A stretch of 25,601 bases of DNA. It comes from UBA4246 sp045113475 (GTDB taxonomy: Bacteria; Bacillota; Clostridia; Christensenellales; Aristaeellaceae). Positions 1 to 7,462 of this stretch are shown piece by piece; positions within the stretch are counted from its first letter, which is position 1, and the number at the start of each line of letters is the position of its first letter. The position numbers and the translations under genes are program-made. The notes beneath the pieces are model-generated. The model did not search any database and had not been told where the DNA came from. It was given only the letters and a program-made list of their open reading frames with translations. The DNA is taken from the NCBI GenBank assembly GCA_045113475.1, contig JBGUIY010000052.1, forward strand, positions 1 to 25,601, given 5' to 3'.

Positions 1-1
1 G

Positions 2-595
2 GAACCGGCTGCGGAAGCGCCGGTCGGCAAGACCGTGCAGGCTAAGGGCCTGACGGGCAGCTTCCCGGTGACGGTGGCGCTGAACGAAGACGGCACGATA
101 AAATCGGTAACGGTTGGCGAAGCCGACAGTGACATGGACAAGAGCTTCCTGGCGCTGGCGAACACCGAGGCGTTCCTGAGCCAGTTCGTGGGCAAGAGCG
201 CGCCGGTGAGCGGCATCGACGTGGCAAGCGGCGCTACGGTGTCTTCCAAGGCGATCATCGAAGCGGTGAACGCGGTCGCTCCTGCGGCTGCAGCCCCCGC
301 CGCTGAGGAACCGGCTGCGGAAGCCCCCGCCGGCAAGACCGTGCAGGCCAGCGGCCTGACGGGCACCTTCCCGGTGACAGTGGTGCTGAACGACGACGGC
401 ACCATTCAGTCTGTGACGGTAGGCGACACCGACAGCGATATGGACAAGGCTTTCCTGGCACAGGCGAACACAGAGGAATTCCTGGGCCAGTTCGCCGGTA
501 AAACGGCGCCTGTGGAAGTGGACCTGACAGCCGGCGCGACGGTGAGCAAGACCGCCATCGTGAAGGCCGTCAACGAAGCTTTGGCAAATCAGTAA
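2..595 (+). CDS. Tandem FMN-binding domain protein, RnfG-like (5' end outside window)
   Basis: The frame is open from base 2 with no start in the window, so only the C-terminal 197 residues are seen. They hold two FMN_bind-type repeats with a period of 306 bases (102 codons), joined by an Ala/Pro/Glu-rich linker. Each repeat has a hydrophobic strand core (GxFPVTVxLNxDGTI) and ends in a flavinylation-type motif Dxx(S/T)GAT: DVASGAT with Thr codon 236-238, and DLTAGAT with Thr codon 539-541, where Ala replaces the usual Ser/Thr. In known families ApbE attaches FMN to this Thr on the outer side of the membrane. The linker sequence recurs at the window edge, implying at least one more repeat upstream. 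It ends 22 bases before rnfC. Since rnfG is missing between rnfD and rnfE, I infer this is the RnfG equivalent. The N-terminal signal or anchor cannot be seen. Confidence 0.85.
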   Translation, partial: EPAAEAPVGKTVQAKGLTGSFPVTVALNEDGTIKSVTVGEADSDMDKSFLALANTEAFLSQFVGKSAPVSGIDVASGATVSSKAIIEAVNAVAPAAAAPAAEEPAAEAPAGKTVQASGLTGTFPVTVVLNDDGTIQSVTVGDTDSDMDKAFLAQANTEEFLGQFAGKTAPVEVDLTAGATVSKTAIVKAVNEALANQ

Positions 596-617
596 CGGCA
601 GGAGGAGAACATCAGCG

Positions 618-1940
618 ATGAAAAAGACATTTCCGGGCGGCGTTCATCCGCTGCCGTCACAGCATCAGGGCAAGCCGCTGACGAACGACAAGGCCATCCG
701 GCCCTTCGTGTCCGACGTGGTCTGCATCCCCATGAACATGCATATCGCGGCGGCCCCGTCCAAGCCGGTCGTTAAAAAGGGCGACCACGTGCTGATGGGC
801 CAGCTGATCGCGGAGGCGGTCGGCCCGCGCGGCGTGCCGGTGCACGCTTCCGTGAGCGGCACCGTCAAGGATATCGGCATGGTGCAGCAGCTGGGCAAGA
901 CGACCTCCCAGTGCATCACCATCGAGAACGACTTCAACGACGAATGGGTCGAGCTCAAGGGCCTCGGCAACGTGGAAAACTGCGACGCCGACCAGATCAT
1001 CCCCGCCATCCAGGCAGCCGGCATCATCGGCATGGGCGGCGCGGGCTTCCCGACCCATTTCAAGCTCCAGGTGCCGCCGGAGAAAAAGGTGGACACCATC
1101 ATCCTGAACGGCGCGGAGTGCGAGACCTTCCTGAACGCCGACCACCGGCTGATGCTGGAGCAGCCCATGCGCGTCGTGGACGGCCTGCGCGCCGCCATGC
1201 GCGCCGCGAAAGTGGAGCGGGGCTTTATCGCCATCGAGGACAATAAGAAGGACGCCATCGCCGCTATCGAAGCCGCGGCCAAGGGCCGCAAGGGCGTGAG
1301 CGTGGTGGCCCTGAAGGCCAAGTACCCCCAGGGCGCTGAAAAGCAGATCATCAAGGCGGTCGTGCACCGCGAGGTGCCCTCGGGCGGCCTGCCCGCGGAC
1401 GCCGGCTGCATCGTGATGAACGTCGGCACCGCCGCGGCCATCGCGGACGCCGTCATCGACGGCAAGCCCCTGGTGGAGCGCGTGACCACCGTCACCGGCA
1501 AGGTGCGCGAGCCTGCGAACCTGCTGCTGCGCGTCGGCACCATCTTCCTGGACGCCATCGGCGCCTGCGGCGGCTATTCCGTGGAAGAGCCGGGCAAGAT
1601 CATCGCCGGCGGCACCATGACCGGAATCTGCGCCCCCAACGACACGGTGTCCATGACCAAGACCACCAACGGCATCGTGGTGCTGGATCAGAAGGAGGCC
1701 ACCTCCCTGGACGAGTCCAGCTGCATCCGCTGCGGCCGCTGCGTGGAGGTCTGCCCGATGCACCTGAACCCGTATCAGCTCAAGAACCTGTGCGACGCGA
1801 ACATGCTGAAGGAAGCGAAGGCGAACCACATCATGGACTGCATCCTCTGCTCCAGCTGTTCGTATATTTGCCCGGCGCGCCGCTGGATCATGTCGTCCAT
1901 CAAGAACGCGCGCGAACTGATTGCGCAAAGGGGGATTTAA
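618..1940 (+). CDS. rnfC: Rnf complex subunit RnfC (NADH-binding electron transfer subunit)
   Basis: A 440-residue peripheral subunit that exchanges electrons with NAD(H) in the ferredoxin:NAD+ oxidoreductase complex. The N-terminus has the typical GGVHPLP segment. A glycine-rich nucleotide/flavin-binding loop (GIIGMGGAGFPTHFK, about 135-149) is followed by NGAECE (about 164-169), as in RnfC and NuoF-like proteins. Two [4Fe-4S] motifs lie near the C-terminus: CxxCxxCxxxCP at 369-380 and again at 408-419. The length is near the family norm for clostridial RnfC, without the long alanine-rich tail of proteobacterial forms. A strong AGGAGGAG lies about 10 bases before the ATG. The gene follows the FMN-domain gene by 22 bases and precedes rnfD by 3 bases, so it is clearly in one operon. 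Confidence 0.97.
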   Translation: MKKTFPGGVHPLPSQHQGKPLTNDKAIRPFVSDVVCIPMNMHIAAAPSKPVVKKGDHVLMGQLIAEAVGPRGVPVHASVSGTVKDIGMVQQLGKTTSQCITIENDFNDEWVELKGLGNVENCDADQIIPAIQAAGIIGMGGAGFPTHFKLQVPPEKKVDTIILNGAECETFLNADHRLMLEQPMRVVDGLRAAMRAAKVERGFIAIEDNKKDAIAAIEAAAKGRKGVSVVALKAKYPQGAEKQIIKAVVHREVPSGGLPADAGCIVMNVGTAAAIADAVIDGKPLVERVTTVTGKVREPANLLLRVGTIFLDAIGACGGYSVEEPGKIIAGGTMTGICAPNDTVSMTKTTNGIVVLDQKEATSLDESSCIRCGRCVEVCPMHLNPYQLKNLCDANMLKEAKANHIMDCILCSSCSYICPARRWIMSSIKNARELIAQRGI

Positions 1941-1943
1941 GCA

Positions 1944-2885
1944 ATGGCGCTTCATATTTCAACCGGCCCGCATCTGCGCGCGAAGGACGATACCCAGCGC
2001 CTGATGCTGGATGTCCTGATCGCGCTGGTACCCGCGGCGGCGGCTTCCATCTACTTCTACGGCATCAAGGCCGTGCTGATCATCCTGATCAGCGTGGCGG
2101 CGGCCGTGCTCTCCGAGTTCGTGTGGCAGAAGCTGGGCCACAAGCCCATCCGCGTGGCTGACCTGTCCGCGGCGGTCACCGGCCTGCTGCTGGCCCTGAA
2201 CCTGCCGGCCAACGTGCCGCTGTGGATCCCGCTGATCGGCAGCGCTTTCGCCATCATCGTGGTCAAGCAGCTGTTCGGCGGCATCGGCCACAACTTCCTG
2301 AACCCGGCGCTGGCGGCCCGCGCCGTGCTGCTGACCAGCTGGCCCTCCCACATGACCAAGGCCTTCGTGCCACTGCGCACGCTGTTCGGCTCCGCCGCGG
2401 AAACCGGCGTGGATACCCTGGCTTCCGCCACCCCGCTGCTGGTGCCTGGCACCGTGGAAGTGCGGGATCTCTTTTTCGGCAATATCCCCGGCGCCATCGG
2501 CGAGACCTGCAAGCTGGCCATCCTGATCGGCCTGGTCTACCTGCTGGTGCGCAGGGTCATCTCCTGGGAGATCCCGGTGGTCATGGTGGGCACGGTGGCC
2601 CTGTGCTCCTGGGCCCTGGGCGCGGATCCGCTGAAGGCGGTCCTCTCCGGCGGCCTGCTGCTGGGCGCCTGCTTCATGGCCACTGACTACGTGACCACCC
2701 CCATGCTGAAGACCGGCCACGTGATCTTCGCCGTCGGCTGCGGCCTGATGGTGTGCCTGATCCGCCAGTTCGGCAACTATCCGGAGGGCGTGACCTACGC
2801 GATCCTCCTGATGAACATCGTGACTCCGCTGCTCGACAGAGCGCTCAAACGCAAAGTTTACGGGGAGGTGAAGCAGCATGGCTGA
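1944..2885 (+). CDS. rnfD: Rnf complex membrane subunit RnfD
   Basis: A 313-residue integral membrane subunit with about eight to ten hydrophobic segments, homologous to NqrB. It carries the covalent flavin site as D157-TLASAT-163 followed by PLL; in the family, FMN is linked by ApbE to this Thr. Conserved features include GHNFLNPALAARA (about 115-127) and an N-terminal STGPHLRAKDDTQRLMLDV segment, both typical of RnfD. The start lies 3 bases after the rnfC stop, and the end overlaps the rnfE start by 8 bases, which suggests translational coupling. In most clostridial rnf operons rnfG follows rnfD; here rnfE follows directly. Confidence 0.96.
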   Translation: MALHISTGPHLRAKDDTQRLMLDVLIALVPAAAASIYFYGIKAVLIILISVAAAVLSEFVWQKLGHKPIRVADLSAAVTGLLLALNLPANVPLWIPLIGSAFAIIVVKQLFGGIGHNFLNPALAARAVLLTSWPSHMTKAFVPLRTLFGSAAETGVDTLASATPLLVPGTVEVRDLFFGNIPGAIGETCKLAILIGLVYLLVRRVISWEIPVVMVGTVALCSWALGADPLKAVLSGGLLLGACFMATDYVTTPMLKTGHVIFAVGCGLMVCLIRQFGNYPEGVTYAILLMNIVTPLLDRALKRKVYGEVKQHG

Positions 2886-3516
2886 AAATTCCAACAAGCC
2901 GACGATGCGCGGCATATTCATGAACGGCCTGCTCAATGAGAATCCGACCTTCCGCCTGGTGCTGGGCACCTGCCCCACCCTGGCGGTCACCACTTCGGCC
3001 ATCAACGGCATCGGCATGGGCCTCGCGGCCACCTTCGTGCTCATCTGCTCCAACGTGGTCGTTTCCCTGGTGCGCAAGCTGATCCCGGACAAGGCGCGCA
3101 TCCCGTCCTTCATCGTGATCATCGCCACCTTCGTGACCATCGTGCAGCTGATGATGCAGGCTTTCCTGCCCTCCCTGTACGAGTCCCTGGGCATCTTCAT
3201 CCCGCTGATTGTGGTCAACTGCATCATCCTCGCCCGCGCAGAAGCCTTCGCCAGCAAGAACGGCCCGCTGCACTCTGCGGTGGACGGCCTTGGCATGGGC
3301 CTGGGCTTCACCTGCGCGATCACCCTGATCGGCATCGTGCGCGAGCTGATCGGCAACGGCTCGGTGTTCGGCATCAACATCCTCGGCGCGTCCTACGAGC
3401 CGATGCTGCTGTTCGTGCTCGCTCCGGGCGGCTTCATCACCTACGGCCTGCTGCTGGGGATCATCAACGCCCTGACCGCGCGCCATGCCGCTAAGAAGGG
3501 AGGCAACCAGGCATGA
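2878..3516 (+). CDS. rnfE: Rnf complex membrane subunit RnfE
   Basis: A 212-residue membrane protein of the RnfA/RnfE (NqrD/NqrE) family with about six transmembrane helices. It shows the family pattern NPTFRLVLGTCPTLAVTT near the N-terminus, and GLGMGLGFTCAITLIGIVRE with an acidic residue after the fifth helix. RnfA and RnfE are inverted-topology partners forming part of the ion and electron path and are known to hold an iron centre via membrane cysteines; here the Cys in LGTCPTL and those in LICS and NCII are candidates. The ATG lies inside the end of rnfD and the stop overlaps the rnfA start (ATGA). It is called RnfE rather than RnfA from its N-terminal extension and position before the shorter rnfA. 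Confidence 0.94.
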   Translation: MAENSNKPTMRGIFMNGLLNENPTFRLVLGTCPTLAVTTSAINGIGMGLAATFVLICSNVVVSLVRKLIPDKARIPSFIVIIATFVTIVQLMMQAFLPSLYESLGIFIPLIVVNCIILARAEAFASKNGPLHSAVDGLGMGLGFTCAITLIGIVRELIGNGSVFGINILGASYEPMLLFVLAPGGFITYGLLLGIINALTARHAAKKGGNQA

Positions 3517-4103
3517 GGATCGTCGATTTTTCTTCCTTCCTGCTGTTCATGGTCTACTGCGTCCTCGTCAATAACTTCATCTTCTCCCGCTTCCTGGGCT
3601 GCTGCCCCTTCCTGGGCGTTTCCAGCAAGGTGCAGACCGCTACCGGCATGGGCCTGGCCGTGACCTTCGTCATGGGTCTCGCCTCCTTCTTCACCTACTT
3701 CGTGAACATGCTGCTGGTGGCCCTGGGCCTCGGCTATCTGCAGACCATCGCTTTCATCCTGGTTATCGCGGCGCTGGTGCAGTTCGTCGAAATGTTCATG
3801 AAGAAGTCCATGCCCGCCCTGTACTCCGCCCTGGGCATCTACCTGCCGCTGATCACCACCAACTGCGCGGTGCTGGCGGTCACCCTGCTGAACGTTCAGA
3901 ACGAGTACAACCTGTTCGAGTCCGTGTGCAACGGCGTGTTCGGCGCGCTGGGCTTCATGGTGGCCATCGTGCTGATGGCGGGCGTGCGCGAACGCCTGGA
4001 GACCTCGGATATCCCGAAGAGCTTCAAGGGCTTCCCGTCCAGCCTGGTCATCGCGGGTCTGCTCTCCATCGCCTTCATGGGCTTCCAGGGCATGGTCAAG
4101 TAA
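3513..4103 (+). CDS. rnfA: Rnf complex membrane subunit RnfA
   Basis: A 196-residue, six-helix membrane protein, close to the usual RnfA length (about 190-193). Diagnostic segments are VNNFIFSRFLGCCPFLGVS near the N-terminus, FVEMFMKKSMPALYSALGIYLP in the middle and TTNCAVLAVTL. The paired cysteines in FLGCCPFLG and the Cys in TTNCAVL match the cysteines that coordinate the membrane-embedded iron-sulfur centre in RnfA/NqrE relatives. Its start overlaps the rnfE stop by 4 bases (ATGA) and rnfB follows 12 bases later with its own AAGGAGG site. Confidence 0.96.
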   Translation: MRIVDFSSFLLFMVYCVLVNNFIFSRFLGCCPFLGVSSKVQTATGMGLAVTFVMGLASFFTYFVNMLLVALGLGYLQTIAFILVIAALVQFVEMFMKKSMPALYSALGIYLPLITTNCAVLAVTLLNVQNEYNLFESVCNGVFGALGFMVAIVLMAGVRERLETSDIPKSFKGFPSSLVIAGLLSIAFMGFQGMVK

Positions 4104-4115
4104 GGAGGAAACAAC

Positions 4116-4913
4116 ATGGATTTTATGCCGATTCTGTATGCCCTTCTCGCTCTGGGCGCGCTGGGCGCGATCTTTGGCCTGGTGCTGGATATCGCTGAGA
4201 AAAAGTTTGCCGTGAAGACCGACGAGCGCGTGGCCGCCGTGCGCGAAGCCTGCGCCGGCGCGAACTGCGGCGCCTGCGGCTATCCCGGCTGCGACGGCTT
4301 TGCCGCGGCCGTGGTCGCGGGGGAAGCCCCCATCACCGGCTGCTCCGCCGGCGGCGCGAAGACCGCTCAGGCCATCGCCGCCATCATGGGCGCGGAAGCC
4401 GGCTCCGCCGAGCCGAAGGCTGCCCGGGTGCTCTGCCAGGGCGAGATCGGTACCGCCAAGGAGCGCTACCGTTATGACGGCTACAAGTCCTGCCAGATGG
4501 CCGCGCAGATGGTCGGCGGCCCCAAGATGTGCCCCTACTCCTGCGTCGGCCTGGGCGACTGCATGGACGTCTGCAAATTCGACGCCATCCGCATCGAAAA
4601 CGGCATCGCCGTGATCGACCCGGACAAGTGCACCGCCTGCGGCATGTGCGAAAAGGCCTGCCCGCGCCACGTCATCCGCGTGATGGCGAAGGACGCCAAC
4701 GTCATCGTGCGCTGCCAGAACTCCGATACCGGCCGTGTGGCCCGCGAGGCCTGCATGAAGGCCTGCATCGGCTGCAAGCGCTGCGAAAAGACCTGCCAGT
4801 ATGACGCCGTCCACGTGGAAAACGGCTTTGCCCGCATCGACCCGGACAAGTGCACCCGCTGCGGCGAGTGCGCCAAGAACTGCCCCTGCGGCTGCATCAC
4901 CGTCGGCGGCTGA
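4116..4913 (+). CDS. rnfB: Rnf complex ferredoxin-like subunit RnfB
   Basis: A 265-residue subunit that takes electrons from reduced ferredoxin. One N-terminal membrane helix (about 5-25) is followed by the RnfB-specific four-Cys [4Fe-4S] site (CAGANCGACGYPGC, 46-59, then C76). A polyferredoxin region comes next: CPYSCVGLGDCMDVC (139-153), CTACGMCEKACP (172-183), CIGCKRCEKTC (217-227) and CTRCGECAKNCP (247-258). The number of clusters is typical of clostridial RnfB, which is richer in ferredoxin motifs than the proteobacterial form. It is the last gene of the operon, with a good AAGGAGG site 12 bases before the ATG and a hairpin terminator 25 bases after the stop. Confidence 0.96.
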   Translation: MDFMPILYALLALGALGAIFGLVLDIAEKKFAVKTDERVAAVREACAGANCGACGYPGCDGFAAAVVAGEAPITGCSAGGAKTAQAIAAIMGAEAGSAEPKAARVLCQGEIGTAKERYRYDGYKSCQMAAQMVGGPKMCPYSCVGLGDCMDVCKFDAIRIENGIAVIDPDKCTACGMCEKACPRHVIRVMAKDANVIVRCQNSDTGRVAREACMKACIGCKRCEKTCQYDAVHVENGFARIDPDKCTRCGECAKNCPCGCITVGG

Positions 4914-4937
4914 TCCGCTTTTACGGATGAATCCCTC

Positions 4938-4976
4938 CTTCGCCCGCTCCCCTGAACCGGAACGGGCGAAGTTTTT
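4938..4976 (+). terminator. Rho-independent terminator of the rnf operon
   Basis: A perfect 9-bp stem (CTTCGCCCG at 4938-4946 pairing with CGGGCGAAG at 4963-4971) is followed at once by five T residues. It lies 25 bases after rnfB. Confidence 0.85.
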
Positions 4977-5034
4977 GCGTTTTGGTGGATAAAAATGCCC
5001 TTCTGCTTCGTCTGTATAATGGAGGTCGATGAAA

Positions 5035-5715
5035 ATGAAACGAATTTGTGTGTATGTGATCTGTCTGCTGGCCTGCTGCCTGGCGCTCTGCGCGCAGGCG
5101 GAAGACTGGGACGCGGAGATGCCGGAGGAGTATGCTGCCCTGCTCACGGAGTACGCTGAGGGCCTTCAGGGGGACGAGGAAGTCCGGGACGCTTATGAAA
5201 GCGTATGGACGGGTTATCAGTGCTGCCTGAACGCCGGGATCGACCCGCTGGAGAATGTGGGCTATGCCCTGACGGACCTGAACGAGGACGGCGTGCCGGA
5301 GCTGGTGTTCGGGGAGATGCCGGAGGCGGAAATGCTGGAGGGCATCGTCTATGAGCTGCTCACCCTGCGCGGCGGACAGCCTGTCTCCGTGATCCGGGGC
5401 TGGGAGCGCTACCGTGTGGCGCTCATGTACGACGAGCAGACGGACCGTTACGGCTACTACGCCGAGGGCTCGTCCAGCGCCTTCGATTCGGTGTACGAGA
5501 CCGGCCTGGCCTCCGCGGACATGCAGGCCTGGGACGAACCGCACGTCCTGGAGGCAAATTCGGACATGGACAGTCCTGACGTGCATTGGACCCTGGACGG
5601 CGAAGAGATCAGCGCGGACGAAGCGGAAGCGCTGGTCGATCAGTGGCGCATCCAGCGCATCGAGCTGACGATGCGCCCGATGAACGAATACAGCGCGCCG
5701 GAGCAGGCGAAATAA
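5035..5715 (+). CDS. Secreted protein with acidic N-E-D-G segment, function unknown
   Basis: A 226-residue protein with a clear export signal: Lys/Arg start, hydrophobic run ICVYVICLLACCLALC, and a likely signal peptidase I site after AQA. The mature part is acidic. It contains ALTDLNEDGVPELVFGE, a pattern common in clostridial extracellular proteins with a Ca-binding-like D-x-[DN]-x-D-G turn followed by PEL. I do not recognise a family with a known reaction. Two starts are possible. GGAGG at 5021-5025 is 9 bases from the ATG at 5035 but only 3 from the ATG at 5029, so 5035 is preferred. The gene stands alone after the rnf terminator. A role at the cell surface is inferred from the signal peptide only. 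Confidence 0.8.
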   Translation: MKRICVYVICLLACCLALCAQAEDWDAEMPEEYAALLTEYAEGLQGDEEVRDAYESVWTGYQCCLNAGIDPLENVGYALTDLNEDGVPELVFGEMPEAEMLEGIVYELLTLRGGQPVSVIRGWERYRVALMYDEQTDRYGYYAEGSSSAFDSVYETGLASADMQAWDEPHVLEANSDMDSPDVHWTLDGEEISADEAEALVDQWRIQRIELTMRPMNEYSAPEQAK

Positions 5716-5785
5716 ACGCGGCCGACGCAGAGAAATCCGATCCGGAAGCAGGAAGCGGTTATAGTCCTGCGTCTGATGTCCCGAA

Positions 5786-5810
5786 GTAGCGGCGGCGCCT
5801 GCGTCGCCAC
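5786..5810 (+). repeat. REP-like GC-rich palindromic element, copy 1
   Basis: GTAGCGGCGGCGCCTGCGTC and the following GCCAC form an imperfect palindrome. It is the same family as the copies near 6508, 17343, 17441, 17561 and 17682. It lies 70 bases after a gene end and about 120 bases from the next gene's end, in a convergent intergenic space. Confidence 0.7.
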
Positions 5811-5873
5811 TCCAATACAATAAATTGATATTCGTCGGAAAAAACAAAACAGCTTCAATACCGTTACAAACAG

Positions 5874-5905
5874 AAAACCCATCGACCGTGATAAGGCCGA
5901 TGGGT
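5874..5905 (-). terminator. Terminator of the - strand lipoprotein gene
   Basis: A perfect 8-bp stem (ACCCATCG at 5877-5884 with CGATGGGT at 5898-5905) read on the - strand is followed by a short T-rich tail (TTTTCTGTTT). It lies about 28 bases after the stop of the gene ending at 5933. Confidence 0.7.
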
Positions 5906-5932
5906 AAATGATTTTTAAAGTCTTCTGAAGTT

Positions 5933-6334
5933 TTACTTTGCGGTGACCGTGGCAACGTAGCCGCCGTCCGGATTTGCCGTCATCACGATAGACTTGTCGC
6001 CTTTATCGACGATCAGCGTCTGATATGAGTTTCCGCCTGGGGTGGTGAACGAAAACTCAACGCGCGGGGCGCCCTTGTCCACAACGGGATTGATCGTTAT
6101 AGCCACTTTCTGGCCGGTCGCCATATCGTTCACACTCCAGCTCTGGTCCATGGCGGCGATGGTATCTTTCAGCATAACCTTATTGACAGTTTCTCCTGTC
6201 TGGTTTTCGATCGAGACGTTCATTTTGATCGTTTCTTCTTTTGCGGTTCCCTTCTTGCCGCAGGAGGAGCAGACAAATATGGTGGTAGCAAGCATCAGGG
6301 TAATGGCCAGAACGGCAAGGATCTTCTTTTTCAT
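5933..6334 (-). CDS. Small putative lipoprotein, function unknown
   Basis: A 133-residue protein. MKKKILAVLAITLMLATTIF is a typical signal, followed by VCSSCGKKG; the second Cys is the likely lipid-attached residue, though the lipobox (C-S-S-C) is atypical at -3. The mature part, about 105 residues, is predicted to be a small beta-rich domain (alternating hydrophobic strands, N-Q-T-G-E-T and P-G-G-N turns), with no recognised enzyme motif. The start at 6334 is chosen because AAGGAGA lies about 10 bases upstream on the - strand and the signal peptide begins there. The open frame continues further upstream but those codons read through repeat sequence. The leader contains a 7-bp GC-rich hairpin at 6382-6405. 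The gene is alone, with its own terminator. Confidence 0.82.
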   Translation of the reverse strand: MKKKILAVLAITLMLATTIFVCSSCGKKGTAKEETIKMNVSIENQTGETVNKVMLKDTIAAMDQSWSVNDMATGQKVAITINPVVDKGAPRVEFSFTTPGGNSYQTLIVDKGDKSIVMTANPDGGYVATVTAK

Positions 6335-6381
6335 AATCAGATAATCTCCTTCGATTTCTTCTTTATTCTTTGATTGTGTCT

Positions 6382-6405
6382 GCCGGGCTCCGTTTTGTGC
6401 CCGGC
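6382..6405 (-). promoter_or_regulatory. Leader hairpin upstream of the lipoprotein gene
   Basis: A perfect 7-bp inverted repeat (GCCGGGC at 6382-6388 with GCCCGGC at 6399-6405) and a 10-base loop, 48 bases upstream of the start at 6334. There is no T-run on the - strand side, so it is not an obvious terminator. A role in mRNA stability or regulation is speculative. Confidence 0.35.
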
Positions 6406-6507
6406 GTGAATATATACGCACCAGAATGGACCGATGGAAGCAGTTTTTGAAAAAATATTTGTCGACGCGTTGGACGGGTCTGGAAGAGTGGAGTGAGAAG
6501 AGTGGAA

Positions 6508-6631
6508 GTAGCGGCGTTGTATCGCGCGCGCACCGCGGGCACAAGTGCCTCGCGCACCGCGCACGGGTTGGCGCCTGCGCCACCATAAGTGAGGAGTTAG
6601 GAATGAGGAGTGAGGAGTGAGGAGTGAGGAG
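6508..6631 (+). repeat. Composite repeat: split REP-like element plus GAGGAGT microsatellite
   Basis: The left half GTAGCGGCG (6508-6516) and the right half GGCGCCTGCGCCACC (6570-6584) match the two halves of the palindromic element seen at 17343. They are separated by about 53 bases holding two copies of CGCGCACCGCG. Next come several units of TGAGGAG (about 6590-6631). The same palindrome-plus-microsatellite pairing occurs near 17298-17369. Confidence 0.65.
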
Positions 6632-7137
6632 TTTATAGTGAGGCGAGGGCACAGAATACCAGGCAAAGGAAATAGATCAGCCTCCGCTGTCATCCTCGGG
6701 GCGGCGGCAGGAGCCCGTCGTGAAGGATCTGTTCTGCTGTTTGACAGCCAATAAATGTCGTTAAGGATATAAATGATAAAACTGTAAGGGCGCCGCACCG
6801 GGGCGCCCGCCTTGTTGGCGTAAAGACCGTTTGGCAGTTTCCGCAGGATCTGTCGCCCGGCCAATGGCATAGGAATAAGTTGTTCTTTACCTGCAGCCGT
6901 TATCCGGAACTGTCCGCACAGAGATATGAATGAACACAAAACACCTCGTATAAATGCCCGCGCTCATCAGGCCATGCCTCTCCTGCATTACGAAACCCCC
7001 GTCAAAAAATGCCCTGGACCTGCCACCATCCACCGAAAGGCGTATAAACAGGTGCGAGGCTCATACAGAGCCCCGCTGAAAAAGAAAGAAACTGATCCTC
7101 AAAGCAAAAGAGGACAGTCAATTGGAGGATAATCATT

Positions 7138-7344
7138 ATGTTTGAAAGAATCACTTCGTTCCTGCTGACACTGGGTGTCATCGGCTGGCAGGTGTTTGAT
7201 ATCGTTAAGGGCCAGGCCACTGTGCTGACCTGGATCGCGCTTGTTTTTTTCTCCCTGTGCGGCCTGTTTGAGCTGGGGATCGTTTTCGAGGACCGGAAGA
7301 TCAAGGCCGCCGGCGAAGACCAGCCGACAGTTCAGGCGGCATAA
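7138..7344 (+). CDS. Small two-helix membrane protein, function unknown
   Basis: A 68-residue protein with two hydrophobic helices (about 6-24 and 29-50) joined by a short DIVKGQ turn, and a charged C-terminal tail (EDRKIKAAGEDQ). GGAGG lies about 10 bases before the ATG. No family with a known role is recognised. It is a single gene, followed by a bidirectional terminator shared with the convergent leucine-rich repeat gene. The clean start signal and membrane pattern make it more likely real than chance. Confidence 0.75.
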   Translation: MFERITSFLLTLGVIGWQVFDIVKGQATVLTWIALVFFSLCGLFELGIVFEDRKIKAAGEDQPTVQAA

Positions 7345-7428
7345 CAGGAATTGCCTGACGCAGCAATAAATGGCGTTGCACAAGGCTGAACAGGCATACG
7401 GCATACAAAGAAAGATACAGAAAAATCA

Positions 7429-7461
7429 CTGCCATCAGACATGAGATCTGGTGGCAGTTTT
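7429..7461. terminator. Bidirectional terminator between convergent genes
   Basis: An 11-bp stem (CTGCCATCAGA at 7429-7439 with TCTGGTGGCAG at 7447-7457, one G-U pair) is followed by TTTT on the + strand and preceded by AAAAA, which gives a T-tail on the - strand. It can serve both the gene ending at 7344 (+) and the one ending at 7463 (-). Confidence 0.85.
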
Positions 7462-7462
7462 G

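Larger units (their letters stand above)
6335..7137. other. 800-base stretch without a convincing gene
   Basis: Open frames here are short, lack ribosome binding sites and translate simple repeats (Ser/Leu/Thr/Pro-rich from the GAGGAGT microsatellite). Visible contents: the leader hairpin of the lipoprotein gene (6382-6405), a composite REP/microsatellite element (6508-6631), and a GC-rich hairpin (GGGCGCC at 6789-6795 with GGCGCCC at 6803-6809). Towards the end lies the leader of the small membrane protein that starts at 7138. Nothing else could be supported. Confidence 0.6.

Noticed and set aside
5015..5020. TATAAT just upstream of the secreted protein gene as a -10 box
   Set aside because: Transcription would start near 5027, after the GGAGG site, and no -35 box lies at the proper distance.
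3441..5147. Long - strand open frame (568 codons) opposite rnfA-rnfB, and similar long frames opposite rnfC, metH and the M20 gene
   Set aside because: These are shadows produced by strong GC bias at third codon positions. They are His/Ala/Gly/Asp-rich, lack ribosome binding sites and sit opposite clearly identified genes.
6337..6939. - strand open frame of 200 codons upstream of the lipoprotein gene
   Set aside because: It translates the GAGGAGT microsatellite and the palindromic element into low-complexity Ser/Leu/Thr/Pro text and has no start signal.
6926..7132. + strand open frame of 68 codons before the small membrane protein
   Set aside because: There is no ribosome binding site, the product is of random composition, and it overlaps the leader of a better-supported gene.
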